This document shows positions 25,284 to 36,037 of a stretch of DNA of 64,000 bases, one piece after another. Numbering within the stretch: the stretch's first letter is position 1; the number at the start of each line of letters is the position of its first letter. The position numbers and the translations under genes were made by a program. Source of the stretch: Modestobacter marinus (GTDB taxonomy: Bacteria; Actinomycetota; Actinomycetes; Mycobacteriales; Geodermatophilaceae); the NCBI RefSeq assembly GCF_019799945.1, contig NZ_JABGCH010000001.1, positions 186,001 to 250,000 of the forward strand. Reading direction: 5' to 3'. The notes below the pieces were generated by a model. The model saw nothing but the letters and a program-made list of their open reading frames with translations. It searched no databases and had not been told where the DNA came from.

Positions 25284-26488
25284 GCTGGTCGGTGACCGTG
25301 GTCGGGATCGGTGCCGACGGCTGGGACGGGCTCCCCCCGGCGGCCCGGCGCGCGGTCGAGGGCGCCGAGGTGCTGCGCGGCAGCGCCCGCCAGCTGGATC
25401 TGCTGCCGCCCGCGGTGACCGCCGAGCGGGTGCCCTGGCCCTCGCCGATGGCCCCCGCGCTGGCCGGGCTGCCCACAGCGCACCCCGGCCGGCGGGTCGT
25501 CGTGCTGGCCAGCGGTGACCCGATGCTCTCCGGCGTTGGCACGTCACTGGTCCGGCTGTTCGGGACCGGCGCCGTCGCGGTCGTGCCGCACCCGTCGTCG
25601 GTGAGCCTGGCCTGCGCGCGGCTGGGCTGGGCCGTGGAGGAGACGGCCGTGGTCCCGGTCGTCGGCCGGCCGGTCGAGCTGGTCGCCCCGCACGTGACCC
25701 CGGGACGGCGGCTGCTGGTGCTCGGCCCCGACGGCCGTACGCCGGCCGTGCTGGCGGCCCGGCTCCGCGACTGGGGGTACGGCGCGAGCCGGCTGACCGT
25801 GCTCGCGCAGCTCGGCGGGCCGGCGGAGCAGCGCGTCTCCGGGACCGCGGCCGGCTGGCCGCACCCGGAGACCGATCCGCTGGTGGTCACCGCCGTCGAG
25901 GTGGTGGCCGATCCGGGCACCGTGCCGCTGCCGACCACGCCCGGGCTGCCCGACGAGGCCTACGCGCACGACGGGCAGCTCACCAAGCGGGACGTCCGGG
26001 CGGTGACCCTCGCCCGGCTCGCGCCGCTGCCCGGCCAGCTGCTGTGGGACGTCGGCGCCGGCGCGGGCTCGATCGGCATCGAGTGGATGCGCGTGCACCC
26101 GTCCTGCCGGGCGGTGGCCGTGGAGTCGCACCCGGAGCGCGCGGCGCGGATCAGCCGCAACGCCAGCCGGCTCGGGGTCCCTGGGCTGCAGGTGGTCGAG
26201 GGCCGGGCGCCCGGGGCGCTCGCCGGGCTGCCGCGGCCGGACGCGGTGTTCGTCGGCGGCGGCGCGACGGTGCCCGGCTTGCTGGAGACGTGCTGGGCGG
26301 CGCTCGCCCCCGGCGGCCGGCTGGTGGTGAACGCGGTGACGCTGGAGAGCGAGGCGCTGCTCGCCGGGTGGCGCGCCCGGCACGGCGGGTCACTGACCCG
26401 GCTCTCGGTCGCGCACGCCGAACCGGTCGGCAGCTTCACCAGCTTCAAGACCGCCCTCCCTGTGACGATCTGGAGCGGAGTCCGATGA
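25280..26488 (+). CDS. cobL: Precorrin-6Y C5,15-methyltransferase (decarboxylating), CbiE-CbiT fusion
   Basis: 402 residues. Residues 1-~200 are the CbiE-like tetrapyrrole methylase (VTVVGIGADGWDGLPPAAR, VVLASGDPMLSGVG). Residues ~215-402 are the CbiT-like class I methyltransferase/decarboxylase with LLWDVGAGAGSIGIEW, AVAVESHPERAARI and AVFVGGGATVPGLL. It methylates C5 and C15 and decarboxylates the acetate at C12. Coupled on both sides (GTGA with def, ATGA with cobM). Confidence 0.95.
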   Translation: MSWSVTVVGIGADGWDGLPPAARRAVEGAEVLRGSARQLDLLPPAVTAERVPWPSPMAPALAGLPTAHPGRRVVVLASGDPMLSGVGTSLVRLFGTGAVAVVPHPSSVSLACARLGWAVEETAVVPVVGRPVELVAPHVTPGRRLLVLGPDGRTPAVLAARLRDWGYGASRLTVLAQLGGPAEQRVSGTAAGWPHPETDPLVVTAVEVVADPGTVPLPTTPGLPDEAYAHDGQLTKRDVRAVTLARLAPLPGQLLWDVGAGAGSIGIEWMRVHPSCRAVAVESHPERAARISRNASRLGVPGLQVVEGRAPGALAGLPRPDAVFVGGGATVPGLLETCWAALAPGGRLVVNAVTLESEALLAGWRARHGGSLTRLSVAHAEPVGSFTSFKTALPVTIWSGVR

Positions 26489-27225
26489 CGGTGCACTTCA
26501 TCGGCGCGGGACCGGGCGCCGCGGACCTCGTCACCGTCCGGGCGGCCCGGCTGATCGCCTCCTGCCGGGTCTGCCTCTACGCAGGCGCGCTGGTGCCGCG
26601 CGAGCTGCTGGACACCGCCCCCGACGGCGCCCGGCTGGTCGACACCGCCGACCTGGACCTCGACCGGATCACCGCCGAGCTGGTCGCCGCGCACGCCGCG
26701 GGCCTGGACGTCGCCCGCCTGCACTCCGGCGACCCGTCGGTGTACAGCGCGATGGCCGAGCAGATGCGCCGGCTGGACGCGGCCGGGGTGCCGTACGAGG
26801 TGGTCCCCGGGGTGCCGGCGTTCGCGGCCGCCGCGGCCTCGCTCAAGCGGGAGCTGACCGTGCCCGGGGTCGCGCAGACCGTCGTCCTCACCCGGACCAG
26901 CGCCCGCTCCACCCCGATGCCGCCCGGCGAGCAGCTGGCCGCCTACGCCGCGACCGGCGCCACGCTCGTGCTGCACCTCGCGGTGCAGCGGATGACCGAG
27001 CTGGCCCCGGAGCTGGCCGCGCACTACGGCGCGGACTGCCCGGTCGCGGTGGTGGCCCGGGCCAGCCGGGACGACGAGCTCACGCTGCGCGGGACGCTCG
27101 CCGACATCGCGGCGCAGGTGACGGACGCCGGTGTGCGGCGCACCGCGGTGGTGATCGTCGGCCGCGCGCTGGCGGCGGAGCAGTTCCCCGACAGCCACCT
27201 CTACTCGACAACCCGGCCGCGGTGA
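26485..27225 (+). CDS. cobM: Precorrin-4 C11-methyltransferase CobM
   Basis: 246-residue SAM-dependent tetrapyrrole methylase. HFIGAGPGAADLVTVRAARL, CRVCLYAGALVPRELL (CLYAGSL-type motif specific for CobM/CbiF), LHSGDPSVYSAM, and VVPGVPAFAAAAA are visible. It methylates precorrin-4 at C11. ATG 26485 overlaps the cobL stop. Convergent with cbiD, 25 nt apart. Confidence 0.95.
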   Translation: MTVHFIGAGPGAADLVTVRAARLIASCRVCLYAGALVPRELLDTAPDGARLVDTADLDLDRITAELVAAHAAGLDVARLHSGDPSVYSAMAEQMRRLDAAGVPYEVVPGVPAFAAAAASLKRELTVPGVAQTVVLTRTSARSTPMPPGEQLAAYAATGATLVLHLAVQRMTELAPELAAHYGADCPVAVVARASRDDELTLRGTLADIAAQVTDAGVRRTAVVIVGRALAAEQFPDSHLYSTTRPR

Positions 27226-27250
27226 ACGTCGTGCTCAGCGGGGTCCTTCG

Positions 27251-28333
27251 TCAGGCCCGGCCGACGACCGTCCCGGCGCGGTCGATCACCACCACGTCGA
27301 CCTCCACCGGCGCGCCGCGCAGCACCTCCTCGGCGGTCCGCCGGGCCCCGGCGGCCACCAGGTCGCCCAGCGGCAGCCCGGCGGCCTGGCACTGGCGCAG
27401 CGCGTCGAGCGCGGTGTTCGCCTCCCGCACGCCGGTGACCAGCTCGGGCGGCCCACCGGCGTCGGCGACCAGCGCGGCCAGCGCGGCGAAGGACACCTGC
27501 GAGCGCGCCGAGTGCAGGTCCAGGTGACCCTCCGCGAGCTTGGCGAGCTTGCCGATCCCGCCGGCGATCGTCAGCCGCGGCACCGGGTGCCGGCGCAGGT
27601 ACTTGAGCACCGCGCCGGCGAAGTCCCCCATGTCCAGCAGCGCGTCCTCGGGCAGGCCGTGGAGCCGCTGCACGGTCTGCTCGCTGGTCGACCCGGTGCA
27701 CCCGGCGACGTGGGTGTGCCCGGCGGCGCGGGCCACGTCGATCCCGCGGCGGATCGAGTCGATCCACGACGAGCAGGAGTAGGGGACGACGACGCCCGTC
27801 GTCCCGAGGATGGACAGCCCGCCCAGGATGCCGAGCCGCGGGTTCCAGGTCTTCCGGGCGAGCTCCTCGCCGTTCTCCACCGCCACCTCGACGACGACGT
27901 CCCCGCTGCCGCCGTGCCGGGCGGCCACCGCGGCCACGTGCTCGGTGATGAACCGGCGCGGCATCGGGTTGATCGCCGGCTCGCCCACCGCCAGCGGCAG
28001 GCCCGGCTTGGTCACCGTGCCCACGCCCGGACCGGCCCGGAACAGCACCCCGCTGCCCGGCTCGCCGAGGGTCACCTGCGCGGAGACGAGTGCCCCGTGC
28101 GTGACGTCGGGGTCGTCGCCCGCGTCCTTGACGATCTCGACGGTCGCGGCGCCCGGCTCCAGCGACTCCCGGGCCAGCGCGAACGCCGGGTGCCGGCCGC
28201 CAGGCAGGTCGATCCGCACCGGGTCGGGGAAATCGCCGGTGAGCAGCGCGGTGTAGGCGGCAGTGGTGGCGGCGGTCGCGCAGGCGCCCGTCGTCCAGCC
28301 GTGCCGCAGCCCGCTGGCACCGTCCCTGCTCAC
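27251..28333 (-). CDS. cbiD: Cobalt-precorrin-5B C1-methyltransferase CbiD
   Basis: 360 residues. LRHGWTTGACATAATTAAY (the TTG(T/A)CA motif), KDAGDDPDVTHGALV, PAINPMPRRFI, ILGTTGVVVPYS and AGGIGKLAKLA are CbiD signatures. It performs C1 methylation, done by CobF in the classical aerobic route; no cobF is seen in this window. GTG 28333 lies 26 nt from the divergent cobK start. Confidence 0.93.
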   Translation of the reverse strand: MSRDGASGLRHGWTTGACATAATTAAYTALLTGDFPDPVRIDLPGGRHPAFALARESLEPGAATVEIVKDAGDDPDVTHGALVSAQVTLGEPGSGVLFRAGPGVGTVTKPGLPLAVGEPAINPMPRRFITEHVAAVAARHGGSGDVVVEVAVENGEELARKTWNPRLGILGGLSILGTTGVVVPYSCSSWIDSIRRGIDVARAAGHTHVAGCTGSTSEQTVQRLHGLPEDALLDMGDFAGAVLKYLRRHPVPRLTIAGGIGKLAKLAEGHLDLHSARSQVSFAALAALVADAGGPPELVTGVREANTALDALRQCQAAGLPLGDLVAAGARRTAEEVLRGAPVEVDVVVIDRAGTVVGRA

Positions 28334-28359
28334 GGACTCATCCTCCCCGGCCGGGTCGC

Positions 28360-29130
28360 ATGAACGACCAGGTGCTGGTGCTCGGTGGCACCGGGGAGGC
28401 CCGGCGGCTGGCCGCGGCCCTGGTCGCGCGGGGCGTCGACGTGCTGTCCAGCCTCGCCGGGCGGGTGGCCGACCCGGCGCTGCCGGAGGGCGCGGTGCGG
28501 ATCGGCGGGTTCGGCGGCGCGGAGGGGCTGGCCGCCTGGCTGGCCGAGCACCGGCCGCGCGCCGTCGTCGACGCGACGCACCCCTTCGCCGCGACGATCA
28601 CCGCCTCGGCGGCCACCGCCGCGGCGGCTCAGCGCACTCCGCTGCTGCGGCTGCAGCGCCCGGGGTGGACGCCGCAGCCGGGGGACGAGTGGCGGTTCGT
28701 CGACTCGCTGACCGAGGCGGCCCGGGCGGTCGCGGGTTTCCGCAGCGTCTTCCTGACCACCGGCCGTCAGGGCGTGGGCGCGTTCGCCGAGCTGCCCGGC
28801 CGAGTCCTGGTGCGCTCGGTCGACCCGCCCGACGAGCCGCTGCCGGCCGGCGCGACGCTGCTGCTGGCCCGTGGGCCGTTCAGCCTCGCCGACGAGCTGG
28901 CGCTGCTGCGCGAGCACGCGGTGGACGTCGTCGTCACCAAGGACTCCGGCGGGCACATGACCGAGGCGAAGCTGACCGCGGCCCGCGAACTGGGTATCCC
29001 GGTGGTGCTGGTCCGCCGGCCACCGCTGCCGCCCGGGGTGCCGACCGTCGCGACCGTCGAGGAGGCGCTGGCCTGGGTGGAGCGGAGCGAGGTCAGGCCC
29101 CCGGCTGCCGGAGGAGGGCCCAGGCGGTGA
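28360..29130 (+). CDS. cobK: Precorrin-6A reductase CobK
   Basis: 256 residues: VLVLGGTGEARRLAAALV, VDATHPFAATITASA, FLTTGRQGVGAF and VVTKDSGGHMTEAKLTAARE match CobK/CbiJ. It reduces the macrocycle with NADPH. Its last 38 nt overlap the 3' end of the convergent membrane-protein gene. Confidence 0.93.
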   Translation: MNDQVLVLGGTGEARRLAAALVARGVDVLSSLAGRVADPALPEGAVRIGGFGGAEGLAAWLAEHRPRAVVDATHPFAATITASAATAAAAQRTPLLRLQRPGWTPQPGDEWRFVDSLTEAARAVAGFRSVFLTTGRQGVGAFAELPGRVLVRSVDPPDEPLPAGATLLLARGPFSLADELALLREHAVDVVVTKDSGGHMTEAKLTAARELGIPVVLVRRPPLPPGVPTVATVEEALAWVERSEVRPPAAGGGPRR

Positions 29131-29482
29131 CCCACACCGTGCCGACGGTCAGCACCAGCGCGCCGGGCACGTGCGCGCCCATGTTCCCGGCGCTGCCGAG
29201 GGCGGCCTGCAGGAAGCCGGCGACGAAGACCCCGGCGGAGACGGCGACCGGCCACCGGGTGCCGCCGGCGCGGGCGTGCAGCAGCGTCGCCGCCAGGAGC
29301 AGGAAGGTCGCGACGTGCAGCGCGATGGCGCCGGCGCCGTGCGGAGCCTGGTCGCCGGACAGCAGCCGGCCCGCCGTGACGAACTGCCAGAGCAGGGTGA
29401 GCGCCGACAGCACCGCCGCGGCCTGGACGGCTCGGATGCTGGACGTGCTCCGGGCGGTCGGTACGGGGTGGGTCCGGGTCAT
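29093..29482 (-). CDS. Four-helix membrane protein (unknown function)
   Basis: 129 residues with four hydrophobic segments (AVQAAAVLSALTLLWQFVTA, AIALHVATFLLLAATLLHA, WPVAVSAGVFVAGFLQAALG, ALVLTVGTVWVTAWALL). ATG 29482 has GGAGGAG upstream. The pattern of small four-helix proteins with HxxxF in helix 2 resembles DUF-type heme/quinone membrane proteins, but no family can be assigned with confidence. Confidence 0.65.
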   Translation of the reverse strand: MTRTHPVPTARSTSSIRAVQAAAVLSALTLLWQFVTAGRLLSGDQAPHGAGAIALHVATFLLLAATLLHARAGGTRWPVAVSAGVFVAGFLQAALGSAGNMGAHVPGALVLTVGTVWVTAWALLRQPGA

Positions 29483-29500
29483 CACGACACTCCTCCGGAA

Positions 29501-29512
29501 GGAAACAGTTCC
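29501..29512. promoter_or_regulatory. Dyad GGAAACAGTTCC between divergent genes
   Basis: GGAA-acag-TTCC lies between the membrane-protein start (29482) and the HAD gene (29513). It resembles the GGAACTGTTCC palindrome at 37260-37270. It may be a shared operator, but short palindromes arise by chance. Confidence 0.3.
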
Positions 29513-30214
29513 TTGATCTTTCATGGAAGCAGGTCCGCGCCGGTCGGGGAAGGGGGCGGACGGCGGCTCGTGCTCTTCGACCTCGACGGCACACTGGTCG
29601 ACTCGACGCCGGGCATCTGGACGTCGATCCGGGCCGCCGCGGCGGAGCTCGGGCTGCCCGAGCCGAGCGAGGCGCAGTTGCGGTCGATGGTCGGGCCGCC
29701 GCTGCAGGACGGCTTCGCCGGGGCCTTCGGCCTCACCGGGGACGACGTCGACCGCGCGGTGCTCGCCTATCGGGCCCACTACGCCCAGGGTCCGCTGCTC
29801 GACGCCCACGTCTACCCCGGCATCCCCGAGCTGCTGGCCGGCCTGCGCGGCGACGGAGTCACGCTGGCGGTCGCGACCAGCAAGCCCGAGGAGTTCGCCC
29901 TCCGGGTGCTCGACCACGTCGGGCTGCTCGCGGAGTTCGCGAGCGTGCACGGCGCCACGTTCGACGGCACGGTGCGGCACAAGGACCAGGTGGTCGCCGC
30001 CGCGCTGGCCGCCCACCCGGACGGCGAGCGCCCTGTGCTCGTGGGGGACCGGGCGCACGACGTCCTCGGCGCCCGCGCCCACGGGCTGCCGTGCATCGGC
30101 GCCGGCTGGGGCCCGGCGCCCCCGGGGGAGCTGGCCGCGGCCGGGGCGACCGTCGTCGCCGCGACCCCCGCCGACGTCCCGGCCGCGCTGGCCGGCCTGG
30201 AGGTGGTCCGGTGA
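29513..30214 (+). CDS. HAD-superfamily phosphatase (Gph-like)
   Basis: 233 residues from TTG 29513. LVLFDLDGTLVDS (motif I, nucleophile Asp), LAVATSKPEEFALRVLDHVG (motif II), HKDQVVAAAL (motif III Lys), and VLVGDRAHDVLGARAHG (motif IV) are complete, with a helical cap typical of phosphoglycolate phosphatase-like proteins. TTG is chosen since GGAAGGAA lies 8 nt upstream; GTG 29567 would remove part of motif I. Coupled to the downstream oxidase by GTGA. Confidence 0.85.
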   Translation: MIFHGSRSAPVGEGGGRRLVLFDLDGTLVDSTPGIWTSIRAAAAELGLPEPSEAQLRSMVGPPLQDGFAGAFGLTGDDVDRAVLAYRAHYAQGPLLDAHVYPGIPELLAGLRGDGVTLAVATSKPEEFALRVLDHVGLLAEFASVHGATFDGTVRHKDQVVAAALAAHPDGERPVLVGDRAHDVLGARAHGLPCIGAGWGPAPPGELAAAGATVVAATPADVPAALAGLEVVR

Positions 30215-31170
30215 GCGGGACGCGGGTGGCCATCGTCGGGGGCGGGGTGATCGGCCTGACCATCGCCGCGGAGCTCGCGCGCGCCGGGACGTCGGTGACC
30301 GTGCTGGCCGACCGGACCGCCGAGGAGAGCGTCTCCGCCGTCGCAGCGGCGCTGTGGTTCCCCTACCGCTCCGGGCACCCCTCGCTCGTCACCTGGCTGG
30401 AGCGCAGCCTGCACCGCTTCACCGAGCTCGCCGCGGACCCGGACACCGGCGTGGACCTGCGCTCCGGCCTTGTCGTGGAGCGGCGCCCGGATGCCGACCG
30501 GTCGTGGACGGCGGCGGTCCCCGGGCACCGGGAGGCGACACCGGAGGAGCTGCCGCCCGGGGCCCTGGCCGGCGTCCGGGCGACCGTCCCGGTGCTCACC
30601 GTCCCGGCCTACCTCCCCTGGCTGCTGGCGCGCTGCGAGCGCGCGGGGGTCCGGTTCCTGACCCGCACGGTGGGCTCGATCGACGAGCTGGCCGCCGACC
30701 CGGCGCTGGCGCCGGACGTCGTGGTGGTCGCCGCCGGCCTGCGCGCCGGGACGCTGCTCGGCGACGACAGCGTCTTCCCCATCCGCGGGCAGGTCGTCCG
30801 GGTCGCCAACCCCGGGATCACCGAGTGGATCACCGACGACCAGGATCCCGCGGGCGTGACCTACGTGGTGCCGCGCCGGCACGACGTCGTCTGCGGGGGC
30901 GTGGCCGAGGTGGGCTCGTGGGACGAGGGCATCGACCCGGACACCGAACGGGCGGTCCTGGCCCGCACCGCTGCCCTGGTCCCGGCGCTGGCCGGGCAGC
31001 CGGTCCTGGGCCGGGCCGCGGGGCTGCGGCCGGGCCGGCCGAGCATCCGGCTGGAGCAGGTCGAGGGGCACGCCGTCCCGGTGGTCGCCTGCTACGGGCA
31101 CGGCGGCTCGGGGGTCACGCTGTCCTGGGGCTGCGCCGAGGCCGTCGCCGGGCTGGTCGCCGACCTCTGA
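30211..31170 (+). CDS. FAD-dependent D-amino-acid oxidase
   Basis: 319 residues. The N-terminal dinucleotide motif VAIVGGGVIGLTIAAELARAG, the VAAALWFPYRSGHPSLV substrate region, VVVAAGLRAGTLLGD, PIRGQVVRV and the C-terminal CYGHGGSGVTLSWG match DAAO. It oxidises D-amino acids to imino acids with H2O2 production. GTG 30211 overlaps the HAD stop. Confidence 0.9.
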   Translation: MSGTRVAIVGGGVIGLTIAAELARAGTSVTVLADRTAEESVSAVAAALWFPYRSGHPSLVTWLERSLHRFTELAADPDTGVDLRSGLVVERRPDADRSWTAAVPGHREATPEELPPGALAGVRATVPVLTVPAYLPWLLARCERAGVRFLTRTVGSIDELAADPALAPDVVVVAAGLRAGTLLGDDSVFPIRGQVVRVANPGITEWITDDQDPAGVTYVVPRRHDVVCGGVAEVGSWDEGIDPDTERAVLARTAALVPALAGQPVLGRAAGLRPGRPSIRLEQVEGHAVPVVACYGHGGSGVTLSWGCAEAVAGLVADL

Positions 31171-31225
31171 GGGGACCGCGCGGCATCCACGGGTGAGGAA
31201 CCGCCGGTCCGGGCAGGAAGCACCC

Positions 31226-32926
31226 GTGACGAGCCCAGCCACGCTGCCCGACGCGCTGCAGGCACTGCGCGACGAGGTGGCCGCCGCGCCCCTCGGCCTG
31301 GCCACCCTCGGCCGGGACGCCGCGGCCCGGACCGCCGCCGAGGTGGTCCACCAGGTCGACGACTACCTGCTGCCCCGGCTGCGCGACCTGGACGCCCCGC
31401 TGCTCGCGGTGGTCGGCGGTTCCACCGGCGCCGGCAAGTCCACGCTGGTCAACAGCATCCTGCGGGCGCACGTGACCACCCCCGGGGTGCTCCGGCCGAC
31501 CACCCGGGCGCCGGTGCTGGTCTGCGCTCCCGCCGACCGGGCGGCCTTCGCCGGGGACCGGGTGCTGCCCGGGCTGACCCGCACCACGGGTGGGCAGGCC
31601 GGGCCGGGCGGTCTGCAGCTGGTGACCCACGAGGGGCTGCCGGCGGGGCTGGCGCTCATCGATGCCCCGGACGTCGACTCGGTCGTGGAGGCCAACCGGG
31701 ACCTCGCCGGGCAGCTGCTCGCCGCCGCCGACCTGTGGGTCTTCGTGACGACGGCGGCCCGTTACGCCGACGCCGTCCCCTGGGACCTGCTGCGGACGGC
31801 GCAGGAGCGGGGCACCGCGCTCGCCGTCGTCCTCGACCGGGTGCCCCCCGAGGCCGTCCGCGAGGTGTCCGCCGACCTGGCCGCGATGCTCCGCAGCGGC
31901 GGGCTCGGCGGAGCGCACCTGTTCGTGGTCGAGGAGCGTCCGCTGCGCGACGGGTTCCTGCCCGACGACCAGGCCGGGCCGCTGCGGTCGTGGCTGCACG
32001 CGCTGGCCGCCGACCAGGAGCAGCGGGCCGCCGTGGTGCGCCAGACCCTGGCCGGTGCGCTGGGGAGCCTCGACGACCGGGTCGCCTCCGTGGTCGCGGC
32101 GGTGGAGGAGCAGGTCACCGCGGCCGACGCGCTCGACGCCGCGGCCGACGCGGCCTACGCCCGCGCCCGGGCCGAGGTCGGTGAGGCGGTGGGAAACGGG
32201 ACCCTGCTGCGCGGGGAGGTGCTCGCCCGCTGGCAGGAGTTCGTCGGCACGGGGGAGTGGATGCGCTCGCTGCAGGGCCAGGTCGGGCGGCTGCGCGACC
32301 GGGTCACCGCCGCGCTGACCGGCCGCCCAACCCCAGCCGCCGACCTGCAGGGCGCCTTGGAGTCGGGGGTGGAGGTGCTGCTCCGCGCGGAGGCGGACCG
32401 CGCCGCGGAGGCCACGGTGACCAGCTGGCGCGCGCTGCCCGGCGGCATCGGCCTGCTGGCCGGCCGGGAGGAGGAGCTGGAGGGCGTGTCGCCCGGCTTC
32501 ACCGGCGTGGCGTCGGACGAGGTGCGCGACTGGCAGGGGTACGTGCTCGAGCTGGTCCGCGACGAGGGCGCGGGCAAGCGGTCGCGGGCGCGGCTGATGT
32601 CCTGGGGCGTCAACGGGGCGGGCGCGGTCGTGATGATCGCCGTCTTCGCGTCCACGGCGGGGCTGACCGGGGCCGAGGTCGCCATCGCCGGCGGAACCAC
32701 GGCGATCGGGCAGCGGGTGCTGGAGGCGGTGTTCGGGGACGCCGCGGTCCGCGAGCTCGCCGCCCGGGCGCGCGCCGACCTCGACGCCCGGGCCGACCGA
32801 CTGCTGGGCATGGAGCAGGACCGGTTCGACGAGCTCCTCGACGAGGTCGCCCCGGCACCGGACGCCGCCCAGCGGCTGCGCGCCGCCGTCGCCGGGCTGG
32901 ACGTCGCCCGCGGAGCCCGCGCGTGA
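31226..32926 (+). CDS. Dynamin/YfjP-like GTPase, first of a coupled pair
   Basis: 566 residues. G1 is GGSTGAGKST (64-73), the G3-like element is DAPDVDSV, and G4 is degenerate (VVLDRV). After the G domain come long helices (EQVTAADALDAAADAAYAR) and a hydrophobic stretch GAGAVVMIAVFASTAGLTGAE near residues 470-490 that may insert into membrane. Actinobacterial pairs such as Mycobacterium IniA/IniC have this dynamin-like plan and act in membrane remodelling or stress. GTG 31226 has GGAAG upstream. Directly coupled to the next GTPase. Confidence 0.8.
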   Translation: MTSPATLPDALQALRDEVAAAPLGLATLGRDAAARTAAEVVHQVDDYLLPRLRDLDAPLLAVVGGSTGAGKSTLVNSILRAHVTTPGVLRPTTRAPVLVCAPADRAAFAGDRVLPGLTRTTGGQAGPGGLQLVTHEGLPAGLALIDAPDVDSVVEANRDLAGQLLAAADLWVFVTTAARYADAVPWDLLRTAQERGTALAVVLDRVPPEAVREVSADLAAMLRSGGLGGAHLFVVEERPLRDGFLPDDQAGPLRSWLHALAADQEQRAAVVRQTLAGALGSLDDRVASVVAAVEEQVTAADALDAAADAAYARARAEVGEAVGNGTLLRGEVLARWQEFVGTGEWMRSLQGQVGRLRDRVTAALTGRPTPAADLQGALESGVEVLLRAEADRAAEATVTSWRALPGGIGLLAGREEELEGVSPGFTGVASDEVRDWQGYVLELVRDEGAGKRSRARLMSWGVNGAGAVVMIAVFASTAGLTGAEVAIAGGTTAIGQRVLEAVFGDAAVRELAARARADLDARADRLLGMEQDRFDELLDEVAPAPDAAQRLRAAVAGLDVARGARA

Positions 32927-34512
32927 GGCGCCGGGAGCTGTCGCTGACCGACCGGCTGGCCGCCCTGCGGGAGGCCGTCGAGGTCGCCGAGGACCGGCTG
33001 GAGGTGCCCGAGGTGGGCGCCGCGCGGTCCCTGCTGGCCAAGGCCGGAGCCCGCGAGGCGCTCGGCGACGCGACCGTCGTGGCGCTGGCCGGGGCCACCG
33101 GCAGCGGCAAGTCCACGCTGTTCAACGCGCTCTCCGGGGCCGAGGTGAGCACGCCCGGTGTCCGGCGGCCGACCACCGGCGTCGCGCACGCCAGCGTGTG
33201 GGGCGAGCACGGGGCCGACCGGCTGCTCGACTGGCTGGAGGTGCCGCGCCGCCACCGCGTGGTGCCGGCCGACCCGGCGCTGGACGGGCTGGTGCTGCTC
33301 GACCTGCCCGACCACGACAGCGTGCGGCTGGAGCACCGGCTGGAGGTGGACCGGCTGGTGCAGCTGGTCGACGTCCTGGTCTGGGTGCTGGACCCGCAGA
33401 AGTACGCCGACGCCGCCGTCCACTCCCGCTACCTGCAGCCGCTGGCCCGCCACGCCGGGGTCCTGGTCGTCGTGCTGAACCAGGTCGACCGGCTCGAGGA
33501 GTCCGCGGTCGAGGCGTGCCTGACCGACCTGCGCGGGCTGCTCGACCGCGAGGGTCTCGCGGCGACCCCGATCGTGGCCGCCTCGGCACGCACCGGGGCC
33601 GGCCTGCCCGGGCTGCGCGCCGAGATCGCCCGCCGGGTGAGCGCCCGCCGGGCGGCCACCGACCGGCTGGCCGCCGACGCGCGGGGAGCGGCGGCCGCGC
33701 TGGCGCAGCACTGCGCGCCGGACGCCGGGCCCGACCGGAGCCGGGAGCAGGACGAGCGCGAGGGGCTGGTCGACGCCCTCGCCGACGCGGCCGGGGTGCC
33801 GGCCGTGGTGACGGCGGTGGAGCGCTCGGCCCGCCGCCGGGGGGCCGCGCACACCGGCTGGCCGGTGCTCCGCTGGACGTCGAAGCTCCGCGGTGACCCG
33901 CTGGGGAGGCTGCACCTGGGCGACGAGCGGGCCCGCACCTCGCTGCCCGGGGCGGGGGCCGTGCAGCAGGCGGCGATGGGCGCGGCGCTGCGCCGGGCCC
34001 GGGACGACGCCGGGCAGGGACTGCCGCAGGCGTGGCGCGACGAGCTCCGCCGAACCGCCGAGCTGTCGGAGGAGCGGCTGGCCGACCGGCTGGACCGGGC
34101 CGTCGCCGGCACCGACCTGGGCCCGGACCGCACGCCGGTGTGGCAGCGGGCGGTCAGCGGGCTGCAGTGGCTGCTCGCGGTGACCGCGCTGGCCGGGGCG
34201 CTGTGGCTGCTGGCCCTGGTCGGGCTGGGGCTGCTGCAGCTGGACGACGTCGTCCCCCTGCCCCGGGTCGAGGGCATCCCGCTGCCCACGCTGCTGCTGA
34301 TCGGCGGCCTGCTCGCCGGGCTGCTGCTGGCCCTGGTGGCCCGGCCGCTGGTGGCCGCGGGGGCCCGGCGGCGCGGGCGGCTGGCCTACCGGCGGCTCGC
34401 CGAGCGGATCGCCGAGGTCGCCGACGACGAGGTGCTCGACCCGCTCTGCGCGGCGCGGGCCGACCACGACCGGTTCTGCGCGGCGGTCGGCCGGGCGGGG
34501 GTGGACCGGTGA
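32923..34512 (+). CDS. Dynamin/YfjP-like GTPase with C-terminal membrane hairpin, second of the pair
   Basis: 529 residues. G1 GATGSGKST (57-65), G2 region RRPTTGVAH, G3 DLPDHDS, G4 NQVD, G5 SARTGAG. Two adjacent membrane helices near residues 411-435 and 448-470 follow, with a short basic tail. Unlike its partner it has a canonical NQVD and a clear membrane hairpin. GTG 32923 overlaps the previous stop (GTGA). The pair probably works as a heteromer at the membrane (inference from coupling and domain complementarity). Confidence 0.82.
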   Translation: MRRRELSLTDRLAALREAVEVAEDRLEVPEVGAARSLLAKAGAREALGDATVVALAGATGSGKSTLFNALSGAEVSTPGVRRPTTGVAHASVWGEHGADRLLDWLEVPRRHRVVPADPALDGLVLLDLPDHDSVRLEHRLEVDRLVQLVDVLVWVLDPQKYADAAVHSRYLQPLARHAGVLVVVLNQVDRLEESAVEACLTDLRGLLDREGLAATPIVAASARTGAGLPGLRAEIARRVSARRAATDRLAADARGAAAALAQHCAPDAGPDRSREQDEREGLVDALADAAGVPAVVTAVERSARRRGAAHTGWPVLRWTSKLRGDPLGRLHLGDERARTSLPGAGAVQQAAMGAALRRARDDAGQGLPQAWRDELRRTAELSEERLADRLDRAVAGTDLGPDRTPVWQRAVSGLQWLLAVTALAGALWLLALVGLGLLQLDDVVPLPRVEGIPLPTLLLIGGLLAGLLLALVARPLVAAGARRRGRLAYRRLAERIAEVADDEVLDPLCAARADHDRFCAAVGRAGVDR

Positions 34513-36012
<1,500 letters not shown>

Positions 36013-36017
36013 GGCGG

Positions 36018-36031
36018 CCCCTGCAGAGGGG
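36018..36031. terminator. Short hairpin between convergent argG and the MFS gene
   Basis: CCCCT-gcag-AGGGG lies in the 25-nt gap between the two stops and could end transcription from either side. The stem is only 5 bp. Confidence 0.35.
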
Positions 36032-36037
36032 TCCTGG

